A stretch of 64,000 bases of DNA, from contig NZ_MDJS01000003.1 of NCBI RefSeq assembly GCF_001705515.1, positions 434,001 through 498,000 on the forward strand. The letters are read 5' to 3'. Shown here in pieces: positions 8,852 to 17,920 of this stretch. Under the pieces are notes generated by a model that ran no database searches, was not told the DNA's origin, and saw only the letters and a list, made by a program, of their open reading frames with translations. Both the position numbers and the translations under genes were made by a program. Position 1 is the first letter of the stretch; every line of letters starts with the position of its first letter. The DNA is from Mucilaginibacter sp. PPCGB 2223 (GTDB taxonomy: Bacteria > Bacteroidota > Bacteroidia > Sphingobacteriales > Sphingobacteriaceae).

Positions 8852-10783
8852 ATGAGAAACATCTTCCGTTTATTACTTTTATTAACCATCCCCTTCACAG
8901 CCAACGCCCAGCTCACCCACCGCGAACTGTTGCAAAGATCGTCGGCACAACTGGCACAACAACTGATCCCGCAAAACCAGTTCAAACCATTCCCGCAAAC
9001 ACCCGAAGGCTGGCGCGCCCTATTGCCCGATACCGTGATCGCCAAACTGATCAGATTGGGTGAAACTGCCTTAAAACCTGAGTTTAAAGGCATACCCGCA
9101 ACCGTGATGCTGGAGTTTGTGCGCAACGGGAATCGGACGGATTACGAAAAACTCTCCTTTGCCAAGCGTAACCAGCTCTGGGATTTGGTACTGGCCGAAT
9201 CAGTTGAGGGCAAGGGCCGCTTTACGGATAAGATCGTAGATGGGATATGGTCGATAAGCGAAGAGAGCTTCTGGGGCATCAGTGCACATGTAGGCGCGCA
9301 AAAGGCCGGCGCAGGCCTGCCTGATGTGCAGGACCCTATTGTCGACCTGTTCGATGCCGAGACCAGCGCCCTGATGGCATGGACAGATTATTTCATTGGC
9401 CCTCAACTGGATAAAGTAAGCAAGCTGGTGCGCCAGCGGATTAGATATGAGATTGAACGGCGCACTTTAAACCCCATGCTTACTGCCAGGTATGGCTGGA
9501 TGGGCGGCGGCAACACCGAAGCCAAGCTCAACAATTGGGCGCCATGGATAGCATCGAACTACCTGGCTGCCGATCTGCTGATCGAAAAAGACGAAGCCAA
9601 ACGCCTGAACGCTGTAAAAATTGCCAGCAAGATACTTGACCAGTACATCGACGGCCTGGGCACCGATGGCGGTTGCGAAGAAGGCCCAAGCTATTGGACC
9701 GCTGCCGGAGGTGCTGTTTATGATGCCCTGAACCTGTTAAATGACGCTACGGGCGGCAAACTAAATATTTATAAAGACCCGTTTATCCAGAAAATGGGCT
9801 CGTACATTTACAAAACCCACATTGCAGGTACTTACTTTATCAATGTGGCCGACGCGCACCCGACCCTAAAACCCGATGGCCTGATGATCTACCGTTTTGG
9901 CAAGGATATGGATTACCAGCCTATGATGAACTTTGGCAGTTGGGCGTATCACAGCTTTGCAAGCGAGGATGTAGGTTATGAGCAGTTTCACCGCACACGC
10001 GGCCTATACAACATGGTTGCCCTTAAAGCCTGCGCTGCGTATCCTGCCAAGGAAAACGATGTTGCCGATATGTGGTATAGCGATGTGCAGCTGATGGCTT
10101 CACGATCAAACAACGGGTTGTTCTTATCGTCGCATGGCGGCACAAACGGCGAGAGCCATAACCATAACGACGTAGGCGATTTTACTGTTTATGCCGACGG
10201 TTACCCGGTAATCATCGATGTGGGTTCGGGCACGTACACCGCCCGCACGTTTGGTAAAGACCGGTATAAACTCTGGTTCAACACCTCGCCTTTTCATAAC
10301 CTGCCTACCATTAACGGGCAGGAACAAGCGGCAGGGTTAAAATATGAAGCTACCGGTGTAAAATACAATCAGAACGGCAATATAAGCGAATTAAGTATGA
10401 ACATCGCGAAAGCCTACCCTGCCGAAGCTGGTATTAAAAGCTGGCAGCGTGTGGTGAAAATGGATAAGACCAAAGGTGTTGAGGTTGACGATAACTTTGA
10501 AACCGTGGCCCCGGTAAGTAGCCTGACCCAGTCGTTCATGACGGTTTGTGAAGCCGATGTGAATACCTCTGGAAAAATTACGTTTACGCTACCTAACCAT
10601 ACCAAAATTTATTTAGACTATGATGCATCAGTGTGGACAGCGTCGAAAGATAAAATGGTGTTAGACTCTCCCGAGGATCAGGGCCTGAAACACAGTTGGG
10701 AAGGCAAAGATATCTGGCGGGTATTACTGACTTTTAAAGGACATGAGGTCAACAAAGCTGTGAAATATGTGTTGCATAAGTAA
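8852..10783 (+). CDS. Heparinase II/III family polysaccharide lyase-like protein
   Basis: A secreted 643-residue protein with a clean signal peptide (cleavage likely after ANAQ, about residue 20). The N-terminal two thirds are an alpha/alpha toroid of the kind found in PL families 12, 15, 17 and 21. The C-terminal beta-sheet domain begins near residue 425 and holds a HNHND-type histidine motif (SHNHNDVGDFTVYADG), the hallmark of heparinase II/III proteins, where His and Tyr take part in uronic-acid beta-elimination. Related Bacteroidota enzymes act on uronate-rich glycans, but the exact substrate cannot be read here. It is followed 2-8 bases later by a small membrane-anchored protein and is probably co-transcribed with it. 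It is not inside the pectin locus at the other end of the window. Confidence 0.82.
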   Translation: MRNIFRLLLLLTIPFTANAQLTHRELLQRSSAQLAQQLIPQNQFKPFPQTPEGWRALLPDTVIAKLIRLGETALKPEFKGIPATVMLEFVRNGNRTDYEKLSFAKRNQLWDLVLAESVEGKGRFTDKIVDGIWSISEESFWGISAHVGAQKAGAGLPDVQDPIVDLFDAETSALMAWTDYFIGPQLDKVSKLVRQRIRYEIERRTLNPMLTARYGWMGGGNTEAKLNNWAPWIASNYLAADLLIEKDEAKRLNAVKIASKILDQYIDGLGTDGGCEEGPSYWTAAGGAVYDALNLLNDATGGKLNIYKDPFIQKMGSYIYKTHIAGTYFINVADAHPTLKPDGLMIYRFGKDMDYQPMMNFGSWAYHSFASEDVGYEQFHRTRGLYNMVALKACAAYPAKENDVADMWYSDVQLMASRSNNGLFLSSHGGTNGESHNHNDVGDFTVYADGYPVIIDVGSGTYTARTFGKDRYKLWFNTSPFHNLPTINGQEQAAGLKYEATGVKYNQNGNISELSMNIAKAYPAEAGIKSWQRVVKMDKTKGVEVDDNFETVAPVSSLTQSFMTVCEADVNTSGKITFTLPNHTKIYLDYDASVWTASKDKMVLDSPEDQGLKHSWEGKDIWRVLLTFKGHEVNKAVKYVLHK

Positions 10784-10791
10784 ACGTGGCT

Positions 10792-11202
10792 ATGAAACGG
10801 AGTACAATCATTATCATAACTATAATAGTCATAACAGCCCTATCCATAGGCGGTTATTTTATGAACGGTTATTCGCAGCGCTCAACCTTAAAAACCGCAC
10901 TTAATATCGACGAGTTGCCCGCTAGCTTAAAGATATTGGATTACAGCGACCAGGGCGTGAGCAGTTTCAGGGCCGAGTACGAATTGTCGGTAGATCCCGG
11001 TCAGTTTAACCGGCTTATTCAGGGGCGCAAATATGAATTGCGCGCAGCATCGAATGATGACCTGGTGCGCTATGCTACCCATCCGCCGGGAGCCTCGTTT
11101 GTCCCTGTTGCCCTTTGTATATGGGGCACAGCAAAAAACCGGGTGATCATTTACACCAATATCTCTAAATCGCTTGTATATGTGATCTGGGATGAGAACT
11201 GA
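10792..11202 (+). CDS. Small membrane-anchored hypothetical protein
   Basis: A protein of 136 residues with an N-terminal hydrophobic helix (TIIIITIIVITALSIGGYF) and a soluble C-terminal part of about 110 residues that I do not recognise. A GTG lies two codons upstream at 10786. I prefer the ATG at 10792 because it begins the lysine/arginine-flanked membrane segment. It starts 8 bases after the heparinase-like gene and ends at the bidirectional hairpin at 11208-11234, so the two genes probably form a unit. No function is proposed. Confidence 0.7.
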   Translation: MKRSTIIIITIIVITALSIGGYFMNGYSQRSTLKTALNIDELPASLKILDYSDQGVSSFRAEYELSVDPGQFNRLIQGRKYELRAASNDDLVRYATHPPGASFVPVALCIWGTAKNRVIIYTNISKSLVYVIWDEN

Positions 11203-11207
11203 AAACG

Positions 11208-11234
11208 ACAAAGGCGCCTTGCAGGCGCCTTTGT
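11208..11234. terminator. Bidirectional rho-independent terminator
   Basis: An 11-base perfect inverted repeat, acaaaggcgcc (11208-11218) and ggcgcctttgt (11224-11234), with a five-base loop. It lies between two convergent genes whose stop codons end at 11202 and begin at 11234. The GC core flanked by A and T runs can terminate transcription from both sides. Confidence 0.85.
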
Positions 11235-11755
11235 TAACCCGAAAAGTGGTAGTTATACGTTTTCTTTTTTTCGGTTTTAAAACGGATACGGCTGATGTTC
11301 TCTTCGATCTCGTTCTTCCTGTCGTTACTGGTAACCAGCATTAAGCCTTCCCGGTAAAAAAGCAGCGCCTCGTTAAACTTCAGGTTCTTTTCGGCGCAAA
11401 GCCCCTGCATATTATAAATAGCAGCAGCGTTAACTCCAGGAACCGTAATGGCTTTTTGGGCCACCGCATTCAACTGGCGTTCCATGTTCAGAAACAGCAG
11501 CAGGTTCACGTAGTGATAATACACATCCGGGAATGTAGGGTCGAGCTCGGTGCATAGCTTAAAATGGTAACCTGCCGCGTTATAATCGTTCAGGTCGTAA
11601 TAATATAGCTTGCCTATCTGGTAATGCGCCCTCACAAACTGCGGATCTTCGGCCAGTATCTGATTCAATAACTGTAACGAGAGCGGGGTTTCGCCATAGT
11701 GCATTTCCGCTACCGCCTGCAGGTATTTCTCTTCAATAGTGTAATAAGTGTCCAT
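11234..11755 (-). CDS. Tetratricopeptide repeat protein
   Basis: A 173-residue soluble protein built from TPR-like helical pairs, for example near residues 18-50 and 55-85 (patterns 'AHYQIGKLYYYDLNDY' and 'AGYHFKLCTELDP'). There is no signal peptide. TPR proteins are protein-protein adaptors, and nothing nearby shows the partner. The gene converges on the small membrane protein at 10792 and shares its terminator hairpin, which overlaps the last base of the stop codon. Confidence 0.8.
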   Translation of the reverse strand: MDTYYTIEEKYLQAVAEMHYGETPLSLQLLNQILAEDPQFVRAHYQIGKLYYYDLNDYNAAGYHFKLCTELDPTFPDVYYHYVNLLLFLNMERQLNAVAQKAITVPGVNAAAIYNMQGLCAEKNLKFNEALLFYREGLMLVTSNDRKNEIEENISRIRFKTEKKKTYNYHFSG

Positions 11756-12096
11756 AAAATGTGGTATAAAGCAGCTTTCGCCATAAAGGCAAAAAACTTT
11801 GTAATAAAAATAATTTGGTGATGAAGACTGTTATAGTGCTACACTAAACAGCGGCGGAGGAAAAGCATGCCATATCCCCCTGAAGCATCCACATGGGCTG
11901 CTTTACGAATTTTTTCAGGTTATGTAGGATAAGCATTTTTTGCAGTATTTTTTTGTAAAGGTAAGAGTTTGAGGGCGAAAGTGCAAGGGAAAAATTCTTC
12001 AGGGCCCTCATACGGGAGACTCTGAAGGGACGAAAAGGTATTTTATGAGTATCGTTTTTTATTTAACTTGCTGAAAATTTAAACCGGTATTTAATC
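11756..12096. other. Intergenic stretch of 341 bases, no gene seen
   Basis: This separates the divergent TPR and VOC genes and must hold both promoters. It is AT-rich with poly-T runs around 11930-11960. A weak six-base inverted repeat (cttcag near 11997, ctgaag near 12021) may be chance. No open frame of credible composition is visible on either strand. Confidence 0.5.
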
Positions 12097-12477
12097 ATGA
12101 AAAAAGTAACAGGAATAGGCGGCATATTTTTTAAATGCGACGATCCAGGCAAAATACGCGAATGGTACGAAAAAAACCTCGGCATTAAAAACAGCCAGTA
12201 CGGCAGTACTTTCGACTGGCGCGAAATGGACGATCCTGAAAAAACCGGTTCGACCACCTGGAGTCCTTTCGCGAAAGACACCAAGTATTTCAACCCGTCG
12301 ACCAAAGATTTCATGATCAATTACCGGGTTGAGAATATCGAAGCATTGGTAGAAGAACTTAAGGGCGCGGGTGTGCAGATCGTTGACGAACTGGCTACTT
12401 ACGAGTGGGGTAAATTCATCCATATCATCGACCCTGAAGGCAACGCGATAGAGCTTTGGGAACCGGCCGCAGAATAG
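12097..12477 (+). CDS. VOC (glyoxalase/bleomycin-resistance fold) family protein
   Basis: A 126-residue cytoplasmic protein with two beta-alpha-beta-beta-beta modules, the length of a single vicinal-oxygen-chelate domain. The opening (GIGGIFFKCDDPGKIREWY) and the ending (FIHIIDPEGNAIELWEP) are the conserved edges of the fold. The late glutamate (IELWEP) is the usual metal ligand. Substrates in this superfamily range from methylglyoxal adducts to antibiotics, so the reaction is open. It appears monocistronic; a 7-base palindrome just after the stop (12480-12495) has no T run. Confidence 0.82.
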   Translation: MKKVTGIGGIFFKCDDPGKIREWYEKNLGIKNSQYGSTFDWREMDDPEKTGSTTWSPFAKDTKYFNPSTKDFMINYRVENIEALVEELKGAGVQIVDELATYEWGKFIHIIDPEGNAIELWEPAAE

Positions 12478-12644
12478 GTGTGTTGTTGACAACACCAACA
12501 TTGGGCTGGCAAATCTCGATTCATCGGTGTACATGCCGTGAGATACGGAGTGACCGGGCTTACAAACGAGTTTAACTACTATTAAACAATAGTTTATTAT
12601 AATTATCTGCTGATTACTTTTTGTTCATAATTAACTACCTTTCT

Positions 12645-14282
12645 ATGAGATATTTCTACATGTTTATTTTTATACTTTTTTTGGCATCTTGTAAAAAAGA
12701 TAAAAACGCGAACAGTGTAGTTAATGATAACTTTTCGGTATCCATAACATCGGCTACTATTGTAAATATTGGCGAGTTTTCGTTGAACGCAACTTTAAAT
12801 ATATCTACAACGAGTGAGGCAGTTGAATATGGGTTTATCATAAGCGATTCTGCAACGCCTATGATTAATAACGGCACTGTACAAGCTGTTGGAAAATCCG
12901 GATCGGGCTTAGCTTATAGCTGGAAGCTATCAAATCAGGACGCAAATAAATTACAGTATTTTAGAGCATATGCAAAAACAACCAATGCAATAGTATATTC
13001 CAGTATTCTTTCATCAACCCCAAATACTCCATACCAAATTTTATCAGCTGAAGATACAATGAGCAACGTTTTTAAAGGCGGCGCGCTTAGTTCAGTACTT
13101 TATACCAACATTAAAAATGTACCCGATAACGCTGTCATCAGTCTTTTCTTTGACAGTTTTGAAGTACCGATAATTGGTAAACAATTAGCCACCCCGCCTA
13201 ACTTCGATCCTAAAATTGGTTGGATATATAACTACGCGTATCCGGAACAACTTCCGCCGGGCAGTTATACATTGTCATTAAAAATAAATCAAACCCAAAT
13301 TGTCTACAAAACAAAAGTAGTGTTACTGGAAGGTAAATGGCGCAAAACGGGCGAGATGCCATCAACCAATCCTTTAGCAAACAGTTTGGCAAGTGGTTTT
13401 GTATATAATGACTTTGTATATGGCTATCGAATGGTTACAGAACAAGGTCCCCCTTTGTTTACAACCTTTACTGCATATAATTACAAAACCAACCAAAGTA
13501 CTGTTTTAAAAGGATTTAACGCCATTGAATTGCCAGTTGGAGCAGTAACAATCCAGCAAGGCAATTTAATTCATTATATTGGCGGGCAATACAGAACCTC
13601 CTCGGGCGACAACTGTGTAAATTCTCATTATATCTTCAATACTGCAACAAATCAATGGTCCAAAGGCCCGGATTTTCCCGGACATGTCCGAAGAAATGCT
13701 GCGAATATGCTTTACAATAACAAAATTTATTATGGACTGGGTTATGACATTCCTGATTATGTTCACTATACACATGGTACAACTGCGTACAATGATCTGT
13801 GGGCCTATGATCTGAGCACCCAAACCTGGCAGCAACTAGCAGATTTTCCTCAGCAAGGTGGTAGATATATGAACGCCATTTTTTCTATAAACTCTAAACT
13901 ATACGTGGTTGCGGGCACTACGGCCTCTGGAAGTAGTTTTGTTCCGACGAAAGAAACATGGTGCTATGACGCAAATGCCGACTCATGGAACAAAAAGACT
14001 GATTTTCCTGGCGTAGCTCAAATCAATTTTACAAACTTCCAGTTAAACAATTATGGCTATGTCGGGCTGGGCGAATCGTCAACTTATGACTCCTACGTAG
14101 GACGAATTTTTTCCTCATATTTCTACAAATATGATCCTATCTATGATAAATGGCAGCGGGTGTGTAATCTTCCATATGCGGGTCCTGTATTAACTATGGG
14201 AGTTACAAATCAATCAGGGCTGATGATTGCAAGTTATGACAGCCCCGATCGGGTAATGGGTATATATACCTTCACCCCATAG
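12645..14282 (+). CDS. Kelch-repeat surface lipoprotein
   Basis: A 545-residue lipoprotein starting at ATG 12645. The frame extends to a TTG at 12621, but the signal sequence begins at 12645. The lipobox is FLASC, with mature Cys17 followed by KKDK. An Ig-like N-terminal region (to about residue 230) is followed by kelch-type beta-propeller repeats, seen as repeated 'W..L.DFP', 'YDLSTQTWQQL' and 'CYDANADSWNKKTDFPG' patterns from about residue 240 to the end. Such proteins are usually exposed at the cell surface and bind proteins or glycans. The gene is noticeably richer in A and T than its neighbours and stands alone between the VOC gene and recQ, which hints at a separate history. The ligand is unknown. 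Confidence 0.8.
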   Translation: MRYFYMFIFILFLASCKKDKNANSVVNDNFSVSITSATIVNIGEFSLNATLNISTTSEAVEYGFIISDSATPMINNGTVQAVGKSGSGLAYSWKLSNQDANKLQYFRAYAKTTNAIVYSSILSSTPNTPYQILSAEDTMSNVFKGGALSSVLYTNIKNVPDNAVISLFFDSFEVPIIGKQLATPPNFDPKIGWIYNYAYPEQLPPGSYTLSLKINQTQIVYKTKVVLLEGKWRKTGEMPSTNPLANSLASGFVYNDFVYGYRMVTEQGPPLFTTFTAYNYKTNQSTVLKGFNAIELPVGAVTIQQGNLIHYIGGQYRTSSGDNCVNSHYIFNTATNQWSKGPDFPGHVRRNAANMLYNNKIYYGLGYDIPDYVHYTHGTTAYNDLWAYDLSTQTWQQLADFPQQGGRYMNAIFSINSKLYVVAGTTASGSSFVPTKETWCYDANADSWNKKTDFPGVAQINFTNFQLNNYGYVGLGESSTYDSYVGRIFSSYFYKYDPIYDKWQRVCNLPYAGPVLTMGVTNQSGLMIASYDSPDRVMGIYTFTP

Positions 14283-14314
14283 CAAATAGCGTAATACCCA
14301 TTAAGCAAACGCCA

Positions 14315-16513
14315 TTAATTCCCCATCTCGCTCATAAACTTGATGCGCATCAGCTGTACTTCTTCCAAAGTATAATCGCCGGCGCCAAGTTCGGCAAGGG
14401 CATGCTCAACCGAATCGTCTTCGGCAGTGCGGAAATAATCGTATACTTCTTCCTGTTTATCTTCGTCGATCACCTCATCGATATAATAATTGAGGTTGAG
14501 CTTGGTACCGGAGTTCACGATGGATTCCACTTCGTGGATAACTTCTTCGAGGCTTAAACCTTTGGATGCAGCGATATCTTCGAGCGACAGGTGACGGTCG
14601 ATATTCTGGATAATATACACCTTCATGGCCGATTTGTTGGCTGCGCTTTTGATCACCATATCTACCGGTCGGTCGATATCGTGCTCCTCTACATATTTGC
14701 TGATCAGATCGATAAACGGCGCGCCGAATTTCATGGCCTTACCCGCCCCTACGCCCGAGATCTGTTTCAGTTCGTCGATAGTGATCGGGTAATGTGTACA
14801 CATCTCTTCTAAGGACGGATCCTGGAAGATAACGAAGGGGGGCAGGCTTTTTTGCTTGGCGATCTTTTTACGCAGATCGCGCAGCATTTGCAGCAGTACG
14901 GTATCCAAAGCACCACCACCGGCCTTGCCGCCTTCTTCTCCATCATCGCTGTCGTCGGTAGCACCCATCGGCCTGTTCAGGATGAATTTAATGCTGTATG
15001 GATTATCGATAAATGCATTGCCCGCTTTGGTGAGATGCAGCACGCCGTACTGGTCGATATCTTTCGAAATAAAGTTATTGAGCAAGGCCTGGCGCAGCAG
15101 CGATTTCCAAAGCAGTTCGCCGTCCTCTTTGCCCGAACCGAATACCGGGTCGAGGTGATGCTCGTAGTTATGCACCTGTGGGTTATCAATCCCCATCAGC
15201 ACACTGATGAGATGATGATCGTCGAACTTTTCGCCCAGGTGCTTCATCATCGTCAGCAGCTTATGTAAAGGTGCTTCGGCATCAAAGTATTGTTTTTGCG
15301 CGGCGCAGTTATCGCACATGCAATTACAGCCGGCCTCGTTAAAATTTTCGCCGAAGTAATGCAGTATCTGCTTGCGGCGGCACACGGCCGACTCGGCATA
15401 ATCAATTACCTCTTTTAATATCTGGGTACCTATTTCGCGTTCCGAAACAGGCTTGTCTTTCATGAATTTTTGCAGTTTATCGATATCCTTTTCCGAGTAG
15501 AAGGATACGCACACACCTTCGCCCCCATCGCGGCCGGCGCGACCGGTTTCCTGGTAATAACCTTCCATGCTCTTCGGCATATCGTGGTGGATCACATAGC
15601 GCACATCAGGTTTATCGATACCCATACCAAACGCAATGGTTGCCACAATCACTTCCACATCTTCCATCAGGAATTTATCCTGCGTTTCGGCACGTACTTT
15701 GGCATCCAGCCCGGCGTGGTAAGGCAAGGCTTTAATACCGTTCAGGTTCAATGCCTCGGCAACCTCTTCTACCTTTTTACGGCTCAGGCAATATACAATG
15801 CCCGATTTTCCCGGGTGCTGTTTTACAAAGCGAACGATCTCTTTCAAAACATTGCGCTTGGCGCGAACCTCGTAATATAAGTTGCCGCGGTTAAAGGATG
15901 ATTTGTACACCGTGGCATTATTCATCTGCAGGTTTTTCTGAATATCCTGCTGAACTTTTGGCGTGGCGGTGGCGGTAAGGGCGATGATGGGAATATTCTC
16001 GCCGATATTGCTGATCACCTGGCGTATCTTACGGTATTCGGGGCGGAAATCGTGCCCCCACTCAGAGATACAGTGCGCTTCGTCGACAGCTACGAACGAT
16101 ACGTTGTTGAGACGAAGAAAATCGATATTTTCCTGCTTGGTTAACGATTCGGGAGCGACATACAATAACTTGGTACGTCCGGCAAGCACGTCTTCCTTAA
16201 CCCGTGTTGTTTCTGATTTATTTAAGGATGAGTTTAAAAAGTGTGCGATACTGTCTGACCCGCCGAAGGCGCGGAGCTGGTCGACCTGGTTTTTCATCAG
16301 GGCTATCAGCGGAGAGATTACGATAGCCATTCCGTCGGTCATTAAGGCAGGCAGCTGATAGCACATGGATTTGCCTCCGCCGGTAGGCATAATCACAAAA
16401 GTATCGTTACCCGAAAGTATATTGGTGATTATTGCTTCCTGTTCACCCTTGAAGTTGTCAAATCCAAAAAAATTCTGAAGATTATCGAAAAGTGATTTCT
16501 TCGTTTCAATCAT
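14315..16513 (-). CDS. recQ: ATP-dependent DNA helicase RecQ
   Basis: A 3'-to-5' DNA helicase in recombination and replication-fork repair; 732 residues, all domains present. Walker A GGGKS is at 45-49, DEAH at 144-147, ALTATATP near 178-185 and motif VI QETGRAGRDG at 321-330. The RecQ zinc site uses Cys378, Cys396, Cys400 and Cys403, though an extra Cys398 is present (GCNCMCDNC). A winged-helix region follows, then an HRDC domain at about 535-610. Beyond it lies a C-terminal helix-turn-helix extension (about 620-690) and an acidic tail, common in long RecQ forms. It is transcribed alone, divergent from the mannose-1-phosphate guanylyltransferase gene. Confidence 0.96.
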   Translation of the reverse strand: MIETKKSLFDNLQNFFGFDNFKGEQEAIITNILSGNDTFVIMPTGGGKSMCYQLPALMTDGMAIVISPLIALMKNQVDQLRAFGGSDSIAHFLNSSLNKSETTRVKEDVLAGRTKLLYVAPESLTKQENIDFLRLNNVSFVAVDEAHCISEWGHDFRPEYRKIRQVISNIGENIPIIALTATATPKVQQDIQKNLQMNNATVYKSSFNRGNLYYEVRAKRNVLKEIVRFVKQHPGKSGIVYCLSRKKVEEVAEALNLNGIKALPYHAGLDAKVRAETQDKFLMEDVEVIVATIAFGMGIDKPDVRYVIHHDMPKSMEGYYQETGRAGRDGGEGVCVSFYSEKDIDKLQKFMKDKPVSEREIGTQILKEVIDYAESAVCRRKQILHYFGENFNEAGCNCMCDNCAAQKQYFDAEAPLHKLLTMMKHLGEKFDDHHLISVLMGIDNPQVHNYEHHLDPVFGSGKEDGELLWKSLLRQALLNNFISKDIDQYGVLHLTKAGNAFIDNPYSIKFILNRPMGATDDSDDGEEGGKAGGGALDTVLLQMLRDLRKKIAKQKSLPPFVIFQDPSLEEMCTHYPITIDELKQISGVGAGKAMKFGAPFIDLISKYVEEHDIDRPVDMVIKSAANKSAMKVYIIQNIDRHLSLEDIAASKGLSLEEVIHEVESIVNSGTKLNLNYYIDEVIDEDKQEEVYDYFRTAEDDSVEHALAELGAGDYTLEEVQLMRIKFMSEMGN

Positions 16514-16752
16514 TACTATATGTTTTACTCGAGGTATGTGTTATAAATAAAAATCAAAATAACAAAAATTTTCAAAGAAATTAGGCCTAAAGTTTGTTTT
16601 TTTAGATAGCTGTGATAATTAGGAATAATGTACGATTAATTTTTGATATCTATGCACCTTTTAACGGATTTTTTTTCAAGATTATATCATAGGAATCAAA
16701 TTATTTGCACAATTTCACGTCCGCAAATCGTTTTTTAAAAATATCGCACACA

Positions 16753-17838
16753 ATGAACAGTAACAATTATGCCATTATTATGGCCGGAGGTATAGGGAGC
16801 AGGTTCTGGCCCATCAGCCGCACCGCTCACCCTAAACAGTTTATTGACATACTGGGTACCGGAAAAACCCTGATACAGCAAACTTACAACCGCTTTTTAA
16901 CCATTTGCCCTAAAGAGAACATTTACGTTGTTACCAACGAAATATATACCGACCTGGTGAAAGAACAATTGCCAGACATGACCGACGGACAGATACTCAC
17001 CGAACCGGTTATGCGCAACACAGCACCATGTATAGCCTACGGCTGTTTTAAGATCCAGAGCCTTAACCCCGACGCAGCCATCGTTGTTGCACCAAGCGAC
17101 CACCTGATACTGGATGAGCCGGGTTTTGTAAGTGTGATAGAACGCTCGCTGGCCACGGCTACCAAACATGGTTGCCTGGTTACGCTGGGTATTAAACCGT
17201 CGCGCCCCGATACCGGCTACGGTTACATACAATTTACCGATACGGTGCTCGACGGCGAGTTTCACAAAGTAAAAACCTTTACCGAGAAGCCATCGCTGGA
17301 GATTGCCAAAACGTTCATACAGAGCGGCGACTTTTTGTGGAACGCGGGCATCTTTGTATGGAGCGCCAGGGCTATCCTGGATGCCTTCGGTAAATACCTG
17401 CCCGAGATCAACGATATTTTTGCCGATGCACGCCCGGTTTACAATACCGGAAATGAAAAGACATACATCCACAACGCTTACCAGCAATGTACCAATATCT
17501 CTATCGATTACGGTATTATGGAAAAAGCTGATAACGTTTATGTGTTGCCATCAGAGTTTGGCTGGAGCGACCTGGGCACCTGGGCTTCCATTTACCAGCT
17601 GGCTGAGAAGGATTATGTTGGCAACGCCGTGATACCGGCCGATAAGGTGATTATGTACGATTCATCAAACTGTATGGTAAACGTGCCCGAAGGCAAATTA
17701 GTCATCCTGAAAGGCCTGCATGATTTTATCGTGGTCGAATCGAACAACACACTGCTTATCAGCCCGCGCGACCAGGAGCAGGGCGTTAAGCAGATCGTGG
17801 CCGATGTGAAAGCTAAGTTCGGAACGAAATATATTTAA
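16753..17838 (+). CDS. manC: Mannose-1-phosphate guanylyltransferase
   Basis: Makes GDP-mannose from GTP and mannose-1-phosphate for glycan and GDP-fucose synthesis in the cytoplasm. It has 361 residues from ATG 16753. The frame extends upstream to a TTG at 16705, but those 16 codons lie in AT-rich leader and the family begins at the pyrophosphorylase motif. The signature GGIGSRFWP is at residues 12-20, FTEKPS lies near residue 175, and WNAGIFVW and GWSDLGTW, typical of this family, are all present. It is a single-domain form without the phosphomannose isomerase half found in longer ManC proteins. Other nucleotidyltransferase specificities are unlikely given these motifs. Confidence 0.92.
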   Translation: MNSNNYAIIMAGGIGSRFWPISRTAHPKQFIDILGTGKTLIQQTYNRFLTICPKENIYVVTNEIYTDLVKEQLPDMTDGQILTEPVMRNTAPCIAYGCFKIQSLNPDAAIVVAPSDHLILDEPGFVSVIERSLATATKHGCLVTLGIKPSRPDTGYGYIQFTDTVLDGEFHKVKTFTEKPSLEIAKTFIQSGDFLWNAGIFVWSARAILDAFGKYLPEINDIFADARPVYNTGNEKTYIHNAYQQCTNISIDYGIMEKADNVYVLPSEFGWSDLGTWASIYQLAEKDYVGNAVIPADKVIMYDSSNCMVNVPEGKLVILKGLHDFIVVESNNTLLISPRDQEQGVKQIVADVKAKFGTKYI

Positions 17839-17920
17839 CAGTTGTCAGTTATCAGTTGTGAGTTGTCAGTTTTTGAATAAATTTTTCACTGACTACTGAG
17901 AACTTACAACTGACAACTAA
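17839..17920. repeat. Imperfect inverted repeat built from agttgtcag units
   Basis: Immediately after the manC stop, the unit agttgtcag occurs twice (about 17840-17848 and 17861-17869). An inverted partner (acaactgacaact) follows at 17906-17918. The right arm runs into the rlmB 3' end and supplies its TAG stop (17917-17919). It can form a long, imperfect stem and may act as a terminator for the two convergent genes. Confidence 0.7.

Noticed and set aside
12480..12495. Seven-base palindrome after the VOC gene, considered a terminator
   Set aside because: Loop of two bases and no run of T after it, so termination cannot be claimed.
12091..12534. 147-codon minus-strand open frame over the VOC gene
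   Set aside because: The plus-strand protein has the full VOC pattern. The reverse frame has no domain and spans the gene entirely.
16897..17487. 196-codon minus-strand frame inside manC
   Set aside because: manC motifs are all intact on the plus strand. The reverse frame has no domain or start signal.
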